DNA of 64,000 nucleotides from Chrysomallon squamiferum (Eukaryota; Mollusca; Gastropoda; Neomphalida; Peltospiridae): NCBI GenBank assembly GCA_012295275.1, contig CM022665.1, positions 4,673,167 to 4,737,166 of the forward strand, read 5' to 3'. Shown piece by piece: positions 40,145 to 53,890 of this stretch (position 1 is its first letter; each line of letters starts with the position of its first letter). The notes under the pieces were generated by a model. It saw only the letters and a program-made list of their open reading frames with translations, ran no database searches and was not told where the DNA came from. The position numbers and the translations under genes were made by a program.

Positions 40145-40609
40145 CTGAATAAAAAATAGACAAAACATTAGACCAAAAAATCTAAACACAAGACATCAAC
40201 GATGACAATGTTAGCAAATAAATTTATATTTTTATTTTATTTTATTTTATTTTATTTATTCATTTATTATTATTATAATTATCTCTTTTTTTTTTTTTTT
40301 TTTAACTCGAAAAACAATTTAATCAAACATATGATCTGTCTGAATCGGAAAATTAACCAATACATCGTGGATTTTAAGATGTGAGTAGAAACATTAACGA
40401 TTCAAAAACAAAAAGAGAAAAAATGTATATATATAACTTTATTGAATTGAGAACTATTCGATTAATTTAATAGTCTCATGAAAGCAACTTAGACAACATC
40501 CTGTCCTTTTAACCGACTTCATCTTTTAAAACACTTAAAAACTAAAAGAGAACAAAAATGATATTCGTATCCATATGTAAACAAGAATTTTTTTTCATAT
40601 CAGTCTTAA

Positions 40610-42470
40610 TGGAAATAATTACTTTTTTCTTAATATTTTTTTTTTTAGCTTGATGTGTTTTTTACATAGCATTTTAAACTATTTTTAGGAACGGCAAGAT
40701 GACATTCTATTTGTGTGACTGTACCGGTAACATGATCCAACCTATAACACGTTGGCAGAAAATTAATTTGTAACAGATTCAACCAACATCCGGTTAACTG
40801 ATTGCTGATGGCACATTTTATATACATATCAGTTAACGTTGCATCACATTGAATTAACAAGCATCTACCCATCGGTGTCGGCCCGGGAAGTCGACAAATC
40901 TATTTTGTTTAGTACCGCGACGTAGAATAATAAAAGTACCGGGACGTAGACATTTCTAATTGTTTCTAAGTTCTGCGCTGCAGTAATGAGACGCCTTTGT
41001 TTGTTAACTACGAGATGAGAACCCTGACGCAGACTGTTATGTGATTTCTGTCCTGGGTAGAATTTGTAATTAGGCTTCCATTAACTGAGTAGGAACCTGT
41101 GTGTTTTTGTTTTTTGTTTATTTGCTCGTATTATGCTCTACCAATTTATTGTTTTTGGGTAGTAAATTTATCTTTCTCTTATACTGAGCAGGCACTTGTA
41201 CACTGGTTCTAGTAATTTTGCCGAGGGGGGCTGGTTTAATTAGGGCAGTTACAGATTGGGAACCTTGGCTCTTCCCCACTCTCTGATTAAAAAGACCAGA
41301 AAGGGTATAAGCAGCTAGTCATGTATACCAGGTTTCCATTGACGAGTCACATACTCTACCATGAGAGCAGTCAGTATGTGTCCAGAGGGTCCTGGGTTAT
41401 TAGTTTTATTCAACATCGTTCAGGACTTTTATCCAACAATAAAATGGGTTTCGGGGTATTCATGTAAATGTAAATAATTGTACATCGTGAAAGATCTCAC
41501 TTGTACACAGAAATAATCTATTTATTTGACAACTAATATTATTTTCGAATATTTTTTTTTTAATTTATTTATTTATTTGTTTTGAGTGAGGAGTTGTTTT
41601 GTTTGTTTGCTTGTAATTTATCCAAAAATAAATAACATAAAGATCATGCATTTCTTTTAATTAATCTTTTTTTCTTTTCGAAGAAAATGTAAACTGAGAA
41701 ATAAATAAAATTATACAATCTTAAGAATGTGTTGTGCTAAGAAAGTATCATAGACATGAACAATCGCAAGACTCTTATAAAACTGTCAGCGCTAATTCTG
41801 AACTCTGACTATAACAGTACTAGAACAATTGTAGTTATCCAGTTCTAGATTGAACGCTTACATTCAGGATATAGCGACAGTTCTCCGGAAAAGAAAAGAA
41901 AAGAAAAGAAAAAAAGAAAAAGAAAAACAAATCTCCGTTCTTTTATTGAAAAAGAAAAGGGACTCGGTTCGAACCTTACCGCTGGCCCTCTGCAGTCTTT
42001 AGAAAAATAAACTTTCTTCTTGAATTGTCTTTTGCTCAAATCGTTCACATTAATTAGTGATTTGGGAGCACTACGGGTCCAAAAATACTCGTACGATGAT
42101 GTTCAAACTAGATCTATCATAAATCTTTCTGAACACGTGGGATACTGAAATCACTTCCCCTCTTTTCAAAGTTGCACCTGCGGTATTTATTATTCTAACA
42201 CTTTATTAAACTATTTTTGTTATCCTGGAATGAAGAGTTGTAATCTGGTTTAATAAATGTGACTTATTTAGTTTCTGTAGCTTCGAAATACACAAACACT
42301 TATTGCATGCACAGACATATACATACATATAGAGATATATACACACATTCATATGCACTCTAGATACACACAATAAAATTAAACAAACCCTTTTCAGTGT
42401 CATACTTTTATTTGTTTCTTAATAAATGTCTTCATGGTCCTTCAAGTTGGAACCTGATGAAAAAGAAAAC
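40610..42470. repeat. 1.8-kb segmental duplication, copy 2
   Basis: Direct copy of 15840-17650, including the GGTGTCGGCCCGGGA repeat (from 40874), the retroelement 3' end (about 41190-41475), the family 3' flank and exon 5 (to 42453). Confidence 0.75.
40874..41185 (+). mobile_element. interspersed repeat with GGTGTCGGCCCGGGA terminus, second copy
   Basis: Same element and same insertion context (CTACCCATC|GGTGTCGG) as 16089, because both lie in a segmental duplication. Right boundary uncertain. Confidence 0.5.
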
Positions 42471-42884
42471 GAAATAAAAGAAAGGAATAATAATTTGAGA
42501 ATCTTTAAAATTTTCTTTTTATGCTATACACGTACTTGTTACACTACAACCAGTCTTGAGTTACAATGGAGAAGAAGAAGATCATCATCATCATGAGAAA
42601 AAGATAAAACAAAAACAAACTTCTGGACAATAAAATTTACTGCCACTTAAATGAGAGGTTTCATTAACTTTTAAATAATAATAATAATAATAAACACCTC
42701 CGAAGGGTAAAGAAAAAAAATAATTATAAATAAATAAATAAATCTATAAATAAATAAATAAAGTAACATGCGACAACCGTATGATAAGTTACAACTGAAA
42801 TACCGAAAAAGACTTACTTTTATTTATTTTCATTCATTTCTCTGATCATTCGCTCAAAATCCTGATTTCTGATCTTGGAACTTC
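42407..42884 (-). pseudogene. orphan exons 4-5 of a peptide gene ('gene 9')
   Basis: Exon 4 (42884-42818) encodes SSKIRNQDFERMIREM and ends with stop 42822-42820; exon 5 (5' end 42453) has AATAAA (minus strand, 42412-42407). Upstream, intron 3 breaks off near 43035 into retroelement sequence (recombinase C-terminus), so exons 1-3 are missing. The nearest relative is gene 10. It cannot make a secreted peptide. Confidence 0.85.
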
Positions 42885-42907
42885 CTGTCAACAAAAATCA
42901 TTCAACT

Positions 42908-42974
<67 letters not shown>

Positions 42975-43036
42975 GGTATTTTACTGAGAGAAAGAAAGAG
43001 AGAGTCCATCAAAACAATAATAATGTTAGTCCACAC

Positions 43037-44595
43037 TGTTTAGGATACAATTAAACAGTGGAGCATGTGGTGATCGGGGGCCTACATTAGGTATATTCGG
43101 CTGCCACAAGAAATCTAATTTCTTTATGTCATATTTAAATAATTAAATTGCTGATTGTAGGGAAGCATGAAGTGTGGATAACTGGATCTTCCAATGTCCA
43201 CAGGGCAAGAATCCAGGAACGGGAAGAGCCACATGGAGGCAACCTAGGTTTGCAACAAGCAGGTATCGAGGTAAAATGGTATGGTAACAGGGTATTGCTA
43301 TGGATACAGCTAGACAGTTTCATTTCAGAAACCTAATGCTATCATTTTACAGCTGGGTTCGAATGTCATGGTAAGGACGAAGTCCAGGCAGCTGATTCAG
43401 AACATCAGTTGTTCTGCCCTACGACTGAGAGAAACGATCACCTCTCTGAGGATCGTACGGTCAGTTATGCTGCCTCGCCTCTATTGGCATGGGGCTGAAC
43501 AATCAAAGCAGGTAGACAAGAAAGAGTGAACAGCGAGCAAAATCACGGGTTCTTGTAGAGGGAGGAGCAGTCATTGGGCACTCCGCAGTTCGAGTGGGAG
43601 ATATTGAGTTTTGTTCAGAACTGATCGGATGCACTGGTCATTCAAGGGAAATGCATTGCACCTGGAAGGAATGCAGAAAGCAGAGGAAGTGTCGTTTTCG
43701 GGTGGAGGCCAGTTGTTTCTATGAGGTAAGTGGATGGATGGAGTAGATATAGATTCACTCCGGTGGCGGGACCCCCGCGAGACAGCTATAGAGCTAAGGT
43801 TCATCTGGACCAGGGTTAGGTTCCATCTACTGAACTGTAGGGGAACACCTTGTTACAAAAGGATTCACATGTGTCTTCCGGGCCGAAGGGGAGTGGGTCA
43901 GCCGCAAAAATATAAATTTAGTATTCATAATACTACTCTCGAGTTTTTTCTGTTTTGCAGCGTTTAACAGAAACAGAATCGGGTCAACCAGAGCATGAAG
44001 AGCCAGATCGACAAGATGCCACCATCATCGGCATGACGAGCAAGGAAAGCCGATTGAAGAAAAATGAACATTTAATTTTGTTATAATTCAAGTAATTTAA
44101 CGGGGTCAGGTAATATAATTTGTCGCACTGATGGCGGGACAGCTGGGAAACAGCTACAGAGTTAACGTTCATCTGCCCCAGGGTCAGGTTCCACCTACTG
44201 AACTGTAAGGAAACACCTTGTTATCAAAGGATTCACTGCCAGAAGGGTTACGAATTATCGAAGGGGAAGTTAAGATAATCCAGATATACTTGATCTTCGG
44301 ATCCGAAGACGAGTTACGCCGACCTAGTAATGTTGCGGAGGGGGGCTGGTTTAATTAGGGCAGTTACAGACTGGAAACCTTGGCTCTTCCCCACTCTCTG
44401 ATTAAAAAGACAAGAAAGGGTATAAGCAGCTAATCATGTATACCAGGTTGGCACTGACGAGTCACATACTCTACCATGAGAGCAATCATATGTGTCCAAA
44501 GGGTCCTTGGTTATTAGTTTTATTCAACATCGGTCAGGACTTTTATCCAACAATAAAATGGGTTTGGGAGTATTCATGTAAATGTAAATAATTGT
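43037..44595 (+). mobile_element. Ngaro-like 3' half (YR C-terminus, SGNH-like frame, 3' end)
   Basis: Begins within the recombinase C-terminus (AYIRYIRLP motif near 43080), followed by a 62-codon open hydrolase-like stretch (43148-43336; VWITGSSNVH, then NLGLQQAGIEVKWYG) and broken downstream pieces to about 43900. A further block (43905-44280) has a Glu/Asp-rich frame ending near 44085, and 44330-44595 is the 3' end seen also near 16400 and 41190. Dead element whose left end cuts into intron 3 of the orphan-exon gene. Confidence 0.7.
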
Positions 44596-45410
44596 ATATC
44601 ATGAAAGATCTGACTTGTACATAGAAATAATTTATTTATTTGACAACTAATATTATTTTCGAATAATTTTTTTGTTTTAATTTATTTATTTATTTATTTA
44701 TTTTGAGTAAGGAGTTGTTTTGTTTGTTTGCTTGTAATTTATCCAAAAAAGAAATCTTTATAACCAAAATGTTCATAAATAACATAAAGATCATACATTT
44801 CTTTTAATTAATTTTTATTTTATTTTTTTTTCGAAAAAAATATAAACTGAGAAATAAATAAAATTATTCAATCTTAAGAATGTGTTGTGCTAAGAAAGTA
44901 TCATAGACATAAACAATCGCAAGACTCTTATAAAACTGTCTTTTAAAATCTCCGTTCTTTTATTGAAAAAGAAAAGTGACTCGGTTCGAACCTTACCGCT
45001 AGCCCTCTGCAGTCTTTAGTTAAATAAACTTTTTTCTTGAATTGTCTTTTTCTCAAATCGTTCACATTAATTAACGATTTGGTAGCACTGCTGGTCCAAA
45101 AATACTCGTACGATGATGTTCAAACTAGATATGTCATAAATCTTTCTGAACACCCGGGATACTGAAATCACTTCCCCTCTTTTCAAAGAAAGCACCTGCA
45201 CTATTTGTTATTTCTACACTTTATTAAACTATTTTTGGTATATTGGAATGAAGAGTTTTAATCTACTGTAATAAATCTGTCTTATTTAGTTTCTAGAGCT
45301 TCGAAGTACACAAACAGTTATGCAGAAACACATATATGCTTACACAGATACATACTTCCATACATACTGTAGATACACTGAACAAACAAACAAAACCTCT
45401 GGACTTTATC
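44596..45410. other. 3' flank of gene 10
   Basis: Family 3'-flanking block (AATGTGTTGTGCTAAGAAAG near 44878 and onward). No gene is seen. Confidence 0.6.
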
Positions 45411-45413
45411 GAT

Positions 45414-45419
45414 TTTATT
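45414..45419 (-). terminator. polyadenylation signal of gene 10
   Basis: AATAAA on the minus strand in non-coding exon 5 (5' end 45459, acceptor ATCAG|GATAC). Confidence 0.7.
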
Positions 45420-45821
45420 TAAATCTTAATAAATGTCTTCATGGTTCTTCAGGTGTATCCTGATAAAAAAGAAAACGAAATTAAAAGAAAGGAATAATCA
45501 TTTGATAATCTTTAAAATGTTCTTTTATGTTATATATAAAACATAAAAGAACAATTTATATATATATATATTTGTTACGCTGCAACCAGTGTTGAGTTAA
45601 AACGGAGGAAATAAAGAAGAAGAAGATGATAAAAAGATAAAATAAAAATTAGTGGAAAATAACTTTTAAATAATAATAATAATAATAATAATCACCTCCG
45701 AAAAGTAAAGAAAGATAATAACTAAATAACTAAATAAATAAATAAACAGATAAAATAACATACGACAACCGTATGATAAGTTACAACTGAAATACCGAAA
45801 AAGACTTACTTTTATTCATTT

Positions 45822-45899
45822 TCATTCAGTTCTCTGACCATCCGCTCGAAATCCTGATTTCTGATCTTGGAACTTCCTGTCAACAAAAATCATTCAACT

Positions 45900-45934
<35 letters not shown>

Positions 45935-46878
45935 TAATAATAATAATAATAATAACAATAACAGTAATAATAATAATAAATGGTATTATACTGAGAGAAA
46001 GAGAGAGAGAGAGTCCATCAAAACAATAATAATGTTAGTCCACACTTTTTATAATTTAAAAAATTTCTTTTTAAACATACTTTTCATTCAACCCAGATAT
46101 TGAATCTCAGCATTTTAAACAATTTCATTCTGATCTGTTAACATTACTGTTATCTAGATTTTAAGATGACTTACCATCCTCGCTAAGAAGTTCGAGAAAA
46201 TTCTCAGCGTCTCGTCGACTCATTATTTGTTCAAGTTCTTGTTGGTCCACGATTCCGTCCATGTTGGTGTCGATCTCCGAAACGTCTTAAATAAATTTGT
46301 TCATTTAAACTCACAGATAAAGTCACTGAATTAAGCACATTACAATTTAGTGTAAGCAACATTACAGTAATTGAACTTTGTTCTAAACTGTGTTAAGATA
46401 TCATATATACCCACACATACGTACCTAAGTTAAAAATAATAATTTTAAAAGGATTCTTTTTTATTATTTCTAAAATGTAAACTATAATTTTGTGAAAAGT
46501 ATTAATTTAAAAAATATAATTCTTTCTCCCTTTTTATTCAGAAAATATATAAATGGATCTAGAAGTTTTAAACTTCGTAACCTCATGTTACCATCTTAAA
46601 GAGGTTTTCAAGACACAACAGTCTTTCAAAATCCAGCTGTCACATAAATGCTAAACATTATTTAACAAGAGTGGAACAAATTCATAATTCTCATTCATAC
46701 CTCGCTTTCCGGCACCTAGTAACACTAACCCTTTCCCTATAGCCCACTTTGCAGCAGCACGTTTAACAAAATCTCTCACTCGTCTCCAGCGAATTCTGAT
46801 ACGAAATCTTGGCCAAGCGTCGCCCTGATTTAGAACAGCGAACACTAGCACCAGTACAAGGAGAATAGCAAATCTCAT
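45822..46878 (-). CDS. gene 10: secreted cationic peptide precursor, EF-hand propiece
   Basis: Coding exons on the minus strand: 46878-46701, 46285-46175 and 45886-45822; 5' exon about 48401-48364. The 117-residue precursor has signal 1-21 (ends NQGDA), a 35-residue mature segment starting WPRFRIRIRWRRVRDF with a Gly/Leu-richer end, then GKR. Counted mature charge is about +10. It is the minus-strand member closest to genes 1 and 6 in the peptide, yet its propiece is of the minus-strand type (DTNMDGIVDQQE; SEDGSSKIRNQD). Intron 1 is about 1.5 kb because a MULE fragment sits in it. The frame and splice sites are intact, so it looks functional. Confidence 0.87.
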
Positions 46879-47046
46879 CTGTAGAAAAAATAGACAAAAG
46901 ATTTGACAAAAATAAATAATAATAAATAAATAAATACATAAATAAATAATAAAAAAAAAAAGATAATAATAAAAAACCCAAAACATAAAAAAAATAATAA
47001 AATAAATTTAAAAATATAATAATAGCACATAACTGGCCCATGTTTT

Positions 47047-47089
47047 ATTTATTTTTATTATTTTTTTTATTATTATTTTTTTTTATTAT

Positions 47090-47123
<34 letters not shown>

Positions 47124-47130
47124 CTTTTTT
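47047..47130. repeat. poly-T/ATT tract in intron 1 of gene 10
   Basis: T-rich low-complexity run, on the opposite strand from gene 10 (poly-A in its transcript). Confidence 0.8.
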
Positions 47131-47239
47131 TTTCAGATATTTAGCTGGAAATGAAAATAAAAAAATGAAAATGGGAGAAACAGAATTTAATCAAACAAAT
47201 GATCTCTCTGAATCGGAAGATTAACCACTACATCGTGGA

Positions 47240-48318
47240 TTTGTGCTACATGTCTGTAACGTTGTGGCTGATCAACTTGTCTTTCAGAGACTGGATTCAG
47301 GCTCCGAAAGCGCGGTGGTTTCGTTTTCGTTTTAGTTTGACTTACATTGTAGACTGCTCACGTCTCAATAGACCTATCACATCAAATACGTTCGGATGAC
47401 TCTTCTCGGCGATTTGATTGATTTCATGGCGCCATCCTTCCAAGTGGTTATTTGTTCAGTGACCGTCATTGCCAAAGTGTTTCTACATTTCTCGAGTCCA
47501 TGGCCCTTTTATCCAGGTGTTAGTGACGTAGTCTATCAGCAGTGTTACCTTTTCATTCTGGGGACTGTCGGCAACTGTGTCAAAACATCCTCAACTTTGT
47601 TCAGCGGGATCATCGGAAGGGCTGAATCACGTCTTACCACCCTTTGTACATCATTGTTTTCAGTATAATTTGAAGCAATCCTACTTTTTGCCTACGGCGC
47701 CAAATACACTGAGTGTCTTCGAAGAAAACAGCCTCTCAGTCGTGTAGTGAGGAATACAGTGCGTACAGCGTTGTGAGCAGATCTCTCAAAGTCCATCTGA
47801 AACGTCGTAGGAGCGAAATGAAATCCTAGGGCATGGCAAATCTCTTGGATGTACTGGAAATTATGTACGTGTCTTCTGTGCAGTTGGGGAGATGAGAAAA
47901 CACAAGGGGAAATATATGTCCTTGATATATCAAAAAGCTCGAGTGCTGAGGAAAATGTCCCATATGAAAATACCACATGAACCTCACACAACAACTCACT
48001 CGAACCTATTCAGCTGCCATTATTTTAAATCTCAAAGAGTTTCCCATGCAAAACTTTACATAGATTAAACAGGAAAAATGTACAGTGCTGAATCAGACAC
48101 ATATAAAAATACTACATTTAAAATAATAGAGACAAATACGAGCGAAATAAAACAAAAGTGAGGAGACAAAGAAAAATTAACAATAAAAGAAAAGAAAATA
48201 CACACACGCAAGCATCCGCTCAACTGCTACAATTATTTCCTTCTGCTTCCCGGGACATTCATAATTCGGCAAACCGGTACTACACAAAATAGGATTTTCA
48301 ACGTCCCGGGCCGACACC
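47240..48318 (-). mobile_element. MULE (Mutator-like) DNA transposon relic in intron 1 of gene 10
   Basis: The minus strand encodes broken pieces of a MULE-type transposase. At 47994-47740 are HALGFHFAPTTFQMDFERSA and RLRGCF, the DDE-domain stretch holding the second Asp and the GCFFH-like block; after a frameshift near 47725, TQCIWRRRQKVG; and at 47560-47350 YVTNTWIKGPW, then TNNHLEGWRHEINQ and SHPNVFDVIGLLRREQ. The NNxxEGWxxxxN motif is characteristic of MULE C-terminal regions. In-frame stops (for example before TNNHL) and frameshifts make it dead. The right edge carries the GGTGTCGGCCCGGGA terminus (reverse complement, 48304-48318). Confidence 0.82.
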
Positions 48319-48425
48319 AACAATAGCACAGAGATGAGAATAAATAAAAGCTTTATGACTTACCTTTGAGCTGTAAACTGATTACTCGAAGAAGAAATGA
48401 ATAAAATTGCTATCGAACTCAGTTA

Positions 48426-48458
48426 CTTTATATCCAACTGGTGTTTTTATTTTCACTT
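48426..48458 (-). promoter_or_regulatory. core promoter of gene 10
   Basis: Minus-strand TATAAAG (48432-48426) and AAGTGAAA (48458-48451), about 1.55 kb from the start codon because of the transposon in intron 1. Confidence 0.75.
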
Positions 48459-48469
48459 AGATCAGAAAT

Positions 48470-49866
48470 AAAATGTGAGATCTTATTAATGCGATGATAC
48501 CTATATCCTGTTAATGCAATATGTTGCCGAAGTGAAGTGACCCGATAGTGAAAACAAATTAAAACAAAAATCCTGACCCTTCGATTCTGAACGAGACGTT
48601 ATGACAATAGAGGATGGAAAGTTCTCAACATTTTGTTTTAATAAATTAGAAACTGTGATTATTTTGGTGGGTTGTAGAGTATAGTTTTTATTTATTTAAC
48701 TAGTTCGACTGTTGTTATTTTATTATTATTTTTTTTTTTTTATAGCAATAAATCTGTGCTAAGAAACGAAGATAAATAGAAAATGGCATTTCTGTCTCTA
48801 TTTTTTTTTTTTTTAACTGAAAGGTATTCTATTAATTTATTGACATACAGCATACATTCATTTTTTTTTTTTTTTTTTTTTTATTTTATTTTTATTTTTA
48901 TTTTTTTTATTTATTGAAATTATAACATGAAAGCAATTTAGACGGAATCCTGACCTGTTAACTCACTTTATCTTTTAAAGCACTTAAAAACTAAACGAGA
49001 ATAAAAGTGATATTCGTATCGATATGAAAACAAGCACGTTTGTCATATTAATTTTTATGGAAATAATTACTTCTTTTAACCAGATGTGCTTGTTATACAG
49101 CACTTTTACTTATTTTTGTGAAGGGAAAGATAACATCATATTTGTGTGACTGTACCGGTAACATGTTCCAACATATAACACGTTTGCAGAAAATTAATGT
49201 GTAACAGATTCAACCAACATCCGGTTAACGTATTGTTGATGTATGCATATATATGTTAATTAACGTTGCAGCATATTGCATTATCACAGGATCTACCCAC
49301 CATCACACTGTAAAGTTTTCAAACTTTATCGCTGGCTTAAGTGAACTTAAATATACAAAGTTATAATAGTATAAGGTAACTGGTGACATTTAGTTGTTTT
49401 CTTTCTTTTTTCTTTTTTTTTTTTTTTTTTTTTTTTTTTGGGGGGGGTCTTTCATTTAGTTATAATAGTAGATATGTTAGCCGTTATCATAGCAGTAGTG
49501 TTAGTAGATAGTTTTTAGTAGTAGTAGTAGTAGTAGTAGTATCAACATTAGTAGTGGTAGTAGTAAAGTAAAGCAGTATGTTTTATTGAACGCCATACTA
49601 ATCCTTTTTTATTTTATTTTATTTTATATTTTCATTTTTTCTTTAAATCTGCGATATATTGCCTCTTACACGTAGCACAAACCAAACACACTGCAATCAT
49701 GTTTCGTGCGACAGCATCAGTGTATAGTACGTGTGCGTTTTATGTATATATGTATGGATGGACTTTATGGATCAAAAGTACCATTTTGTAAGCGTATGTT
49801 TCTCAGCTTTACAGAATTTTGAACCAATAGCACAAATGAGAAAATAAAGCGTCAACGAGAATCTGA

Positions 49867-49900
<34 letters not shown>

Positions 49901-50267
49901 GGAAGATTGTTAAGAATATCAAAAACTGAATAATAATAATAATAAGAATAAGAAGAAGAAGAAGAATGTTTAGTACTTATCTGAAGGACGCATTATGGAT
50001 AATTAATTTCGGTATCAATCGTATATCAGGATAGCACGATAATCACGTACATACAAATCATGATGAAGTATGTTGTCTGTACTGAAATCACATTGTCTAT
50101 ACTATCCTTTGTGATTTCAAATGTTGCAGCAATATTAACAACTAAACAAATATAAGATTAAAATAAAAAAATATTTTCAAGAGAATTTTATTATAATTTT
50201 TCATCAAATACTAATACACATTTATTACAGCTTTTGCTGCTATTATTACTACTGCTAGAACTGCTAC

Positions 50268-50306
<39 letters not shown>

Positions 50307-50607
50307 TTATTATTATTATTAAAAACAAGGATGACCATGTTCCAATTATTATTTCGTGTTTTTTCTGCTTTCCCTGTGGGAAACTGGGATATTGTTTATT
50401 TATTTCTAATATTTTTGTTTAAATTATTTATCTGTCATATTGTTGATGTTGCTGTTGGTGTTGTTGTTGCTGTTTATTATTGTGCGTTATTATTATTTAA
50501 AAGTAAAAGAAATAATTTATTTATATGCCAACTAATTGTATTTTCGAATACTAATTTATTTTTTGTTATTATTTAATTTTTTCTCTTCTTTTTTGTGATA
50601 GTGTGTG

Positions 50608-50640
<33 letters not shown>

Positions 50641-51880
50641 GTGGGGACTGCTGTTCTGTTCTTCTGTTATAATGTAATCAACAACAACAACAAAAATGTG
50701 TTTATAACTGAACACCAATTTTTTTTTTTTTTTTTTATAATTACTTAAATTTTTTTAATTAATCTTTTTTTATAGAAACATTGTAAACTGAGAAATAAAT
50801 GAAATTATACAATCTTAAAAATTCGTTTGTGCTAACAAAGTATCATAGACATAAATTATAATTTTATATTTTAGTGTGCGTATAGGATATATACGGTATA
50901 TAGTTATGTGACAGCATTTATCAATAAAATAGACTTCTGACTTTGTCTCATACGATTCTATGTAATCTCAGAAACAAAGTCAGTGAAAAAATTGAATATT
51001 ATCAAATTTCAGTAGAATGTCCTGTTTACAAGATTACAGTGTTTTATGCCAGTTATATACTCTATCATAAAATGATAAGTAAAGATAAGAAAGGATACTG
51101 AAGATATTTTTCCTTTCACGAAGTTAGTCTTAGAGAAAGAACACCTTTTTTTTCTTTTTCAGTTTTTATGCGTACAACAAAGATTAAAAGAGCTTATCAT
51201 ATATTTTAACCAGAATCCTACCACATTAAAACACAGGCAAAATGCTGATTTAAAGTTCCTACACTGACCAGTACTGAAGATATTTTTAGTAATAGATTTA
51301 GATATTGAAAAATGGCTGTATGCTGCGGTTTGTCTCAAACAATTTTGCAAGCAACGTCACCAGTATCATAACTCGTAATTTTCTGATTTTGTGTGTACCT
51401 TGTAAAACACACATATTCCATTCCCACCCTCTTTGAGAATTGTTTAAATTATGACTCGTTACTATGTTCTCAATACTACTCTCGGTGCAGTCTTTAGAGA
51501 AATAAACTTTTTACTTGAATTGTCTTTTGCTCAAATCGTTCAAATTAATTAGTGATTTGGGAGCAGTGCTGGTCCAGAAATATTCGTACGATGATGTTCA
51601 AAATGATGTTCATCAATCTTTCTGAACACCCGGAATACTGAAATCACTTCCCCTCTTTTGCACTATTTATTATTCCTACACTTTATTAAACTATTTTTGC
51701 TATCCTGGAATGAGGAGTTGTAATCTTGTATAATAAATCTGTCTTATTTAGTTTCTGTTGCTTCAAAATACATAAACACGTATTGCATGCAGAAACACAT
51801 ACATACATGCATAGATATATCCATACATACCCTAAATACAGTGAAAAAAATAAATAAAAAGAAACCTTTGAAGTTTAACA
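48470..51880. other. spacer between gene 10 and broken gene 11
   Basis: Promoter-distal spacer (ACTGTACCGGTAACATGTTC near 49150, ACATCCGGTTAACG near 49218), poly-T runs (about 49410-49439, 49870-49897, 50612-50640), an ACT/ATT microsatellite (about 50268-50320), then about 0.6 kb (50850-51480) without similarity to other spacers, and the family 3' flank from about 51480. No gene is seen. Confidence 0.6.
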
Positions 51881-51882
51881 AT

Positions 51883-52139
51883 TTTATTTAAATCTTAATA
51901 AATGTCTTTATGGTTCTTCAAGAGTAACCTGGTAAAAAAGAAAACGAAATTAAAAGAAAGGAATAATCATTTGAGAATCTTTAAAATTTTCTTTTTAGTT
52001 ATATATGATATACTGCAACCAATCTTAAGTTAAAACGGAAAAAAAATAAAGAAGAAGAAGATGATGAAAAGATCAAATGAAAAATTATTGGAAAATAAAA
52101 TTTACTTCCATTTAAATCAGAAGTTTCATTTACGTTTAC

Positions 52140-52189
<50 letters not shown>

Positions 52190-52203
52190 CATAGCAAATA
52201 AAT

Positions 52204-52240
<37 letters not shown>

Positions 52241-53844
52241 ACTGTGTGGTAAGTTACAACTGATAATAAAAAGAAAGAAAAATCTGAAGTACCAAACAAG
52301 CCTAACTTTTGTTCAGTTTTATTCAATTCTCAGACCATTCGCTGGAAATCATGAGTTTTGATCTTGCCGTTCTCTAGGAACAGAAATATTTTAATGAATA
52401 ATAATAGTAATAATAATAATAATAATGTTGATGATGATAATAATAATAAATCGTATTTTGCGCGCGTGAAAGGGAGTGACTGTCCACCAAATCAATAATA
52501 ATGTTAGTACACACGTTTTATAATCATAAAAAATTCTTTTTTAAAGATGCTTCCTTTTACGTCTAGACACTAATTTATTTTATATGAGATCTTTCTTTAG
52601 TTATTTTTATTGTTCTTTCGTCTTAAAAAGCACAGTATTGTACTGTTTTATTTTGAGTTGTTAACCGTTATTGTTATCTATTTTTGAAATGCTTTACCAT
52701 CTTCGCTAACAGGTTCCTGAAAATCGTCAGCGTCTTGTCGATATTCAGTGTTTGACGTTCTTCTTTGTCCAGGATGTCGTCCATGTTGGTGTCAATCTCC
52801 AAAATGTCTTAAATAAATTTATTCATTTATACTAACAGATAAAAACGCTGAATTAAGTACATAACAGTTTGAGAGGTAACAAGACTACAAGAATTAAACC
52901 TACATTTTATTAGGAAATGACAGGAAACTATTGATTGGTCTAAGCGTACATATATATATATACGTACATTTCAAACATTTACAAATGTACGCATCTTAAA
53001 CATAATTTTGTTAAACGTTTTTTCAAAACACAACATTCTTCGTTTTAGTTTCATAATTAATTATTCCTCCCTTTTTATTTAGGAAATATATATGTGGATC
53101 TGAAGATTGTAAATTGTGTAACCTCATGTAACCATCTTAAACGAGTTTTCAAAACACAACAGGCTTTCAAATTCTACATTTTCAAGACATCTGTGAGATA
53201 AACGCTTAATATTAAACATTATTTAACAACTATGGAAACAGAACCTAATTCTCATTCATACCTCGCTTTTTGGCAGTTAGGGCATATGTTATCCCTTTCT
53301 GGGTAGCCCATTTTGTTGCAGCGCGTTTAGAATAATGTCTGACTCGTCTCCAGCGAAGCTTGACACGAAACTCACCCAAGGCGTCGCTTTCATTCAGAAC
53401 AGCGAACAGAAGCATCAGTACAAGAAGAAAAGCAGCTCTCATCTGTATTAAAAATATATATATATTAAGAAATACGAAATTTTTTTTTTTTTTTTTTTTT
53501 AAATTAGACAAACATTTGAAAAAATAAGTAACTAAATAAATAAATAAATATATAAATGAATAAGTAAGTAAAAATGAAATATTATTTTTGTTGTTGTTGT
53601 TCTTCTTCTTCTTTCGTTACTTATTTTTTCTTTATTTTCTTTTTTCTTTTCTTTTCTTTCTTTCTTTATTTATTTAAATATATGTATCGAAATGAAAACA
53701 GGATTAAAAGAATTTAATGAAATACATGATCTTTCTGGATCAGAACGTTACTCACTAAATCGATAAAAGTTTTTCAATCCGTGTGTGGAAGAAGATATGA
53801 TCAGGAAAATTAGCATTTCAAAAACAAAAAGGTTTAAAAAAAAA

Positions 53845-53890
<46 letters not shown>

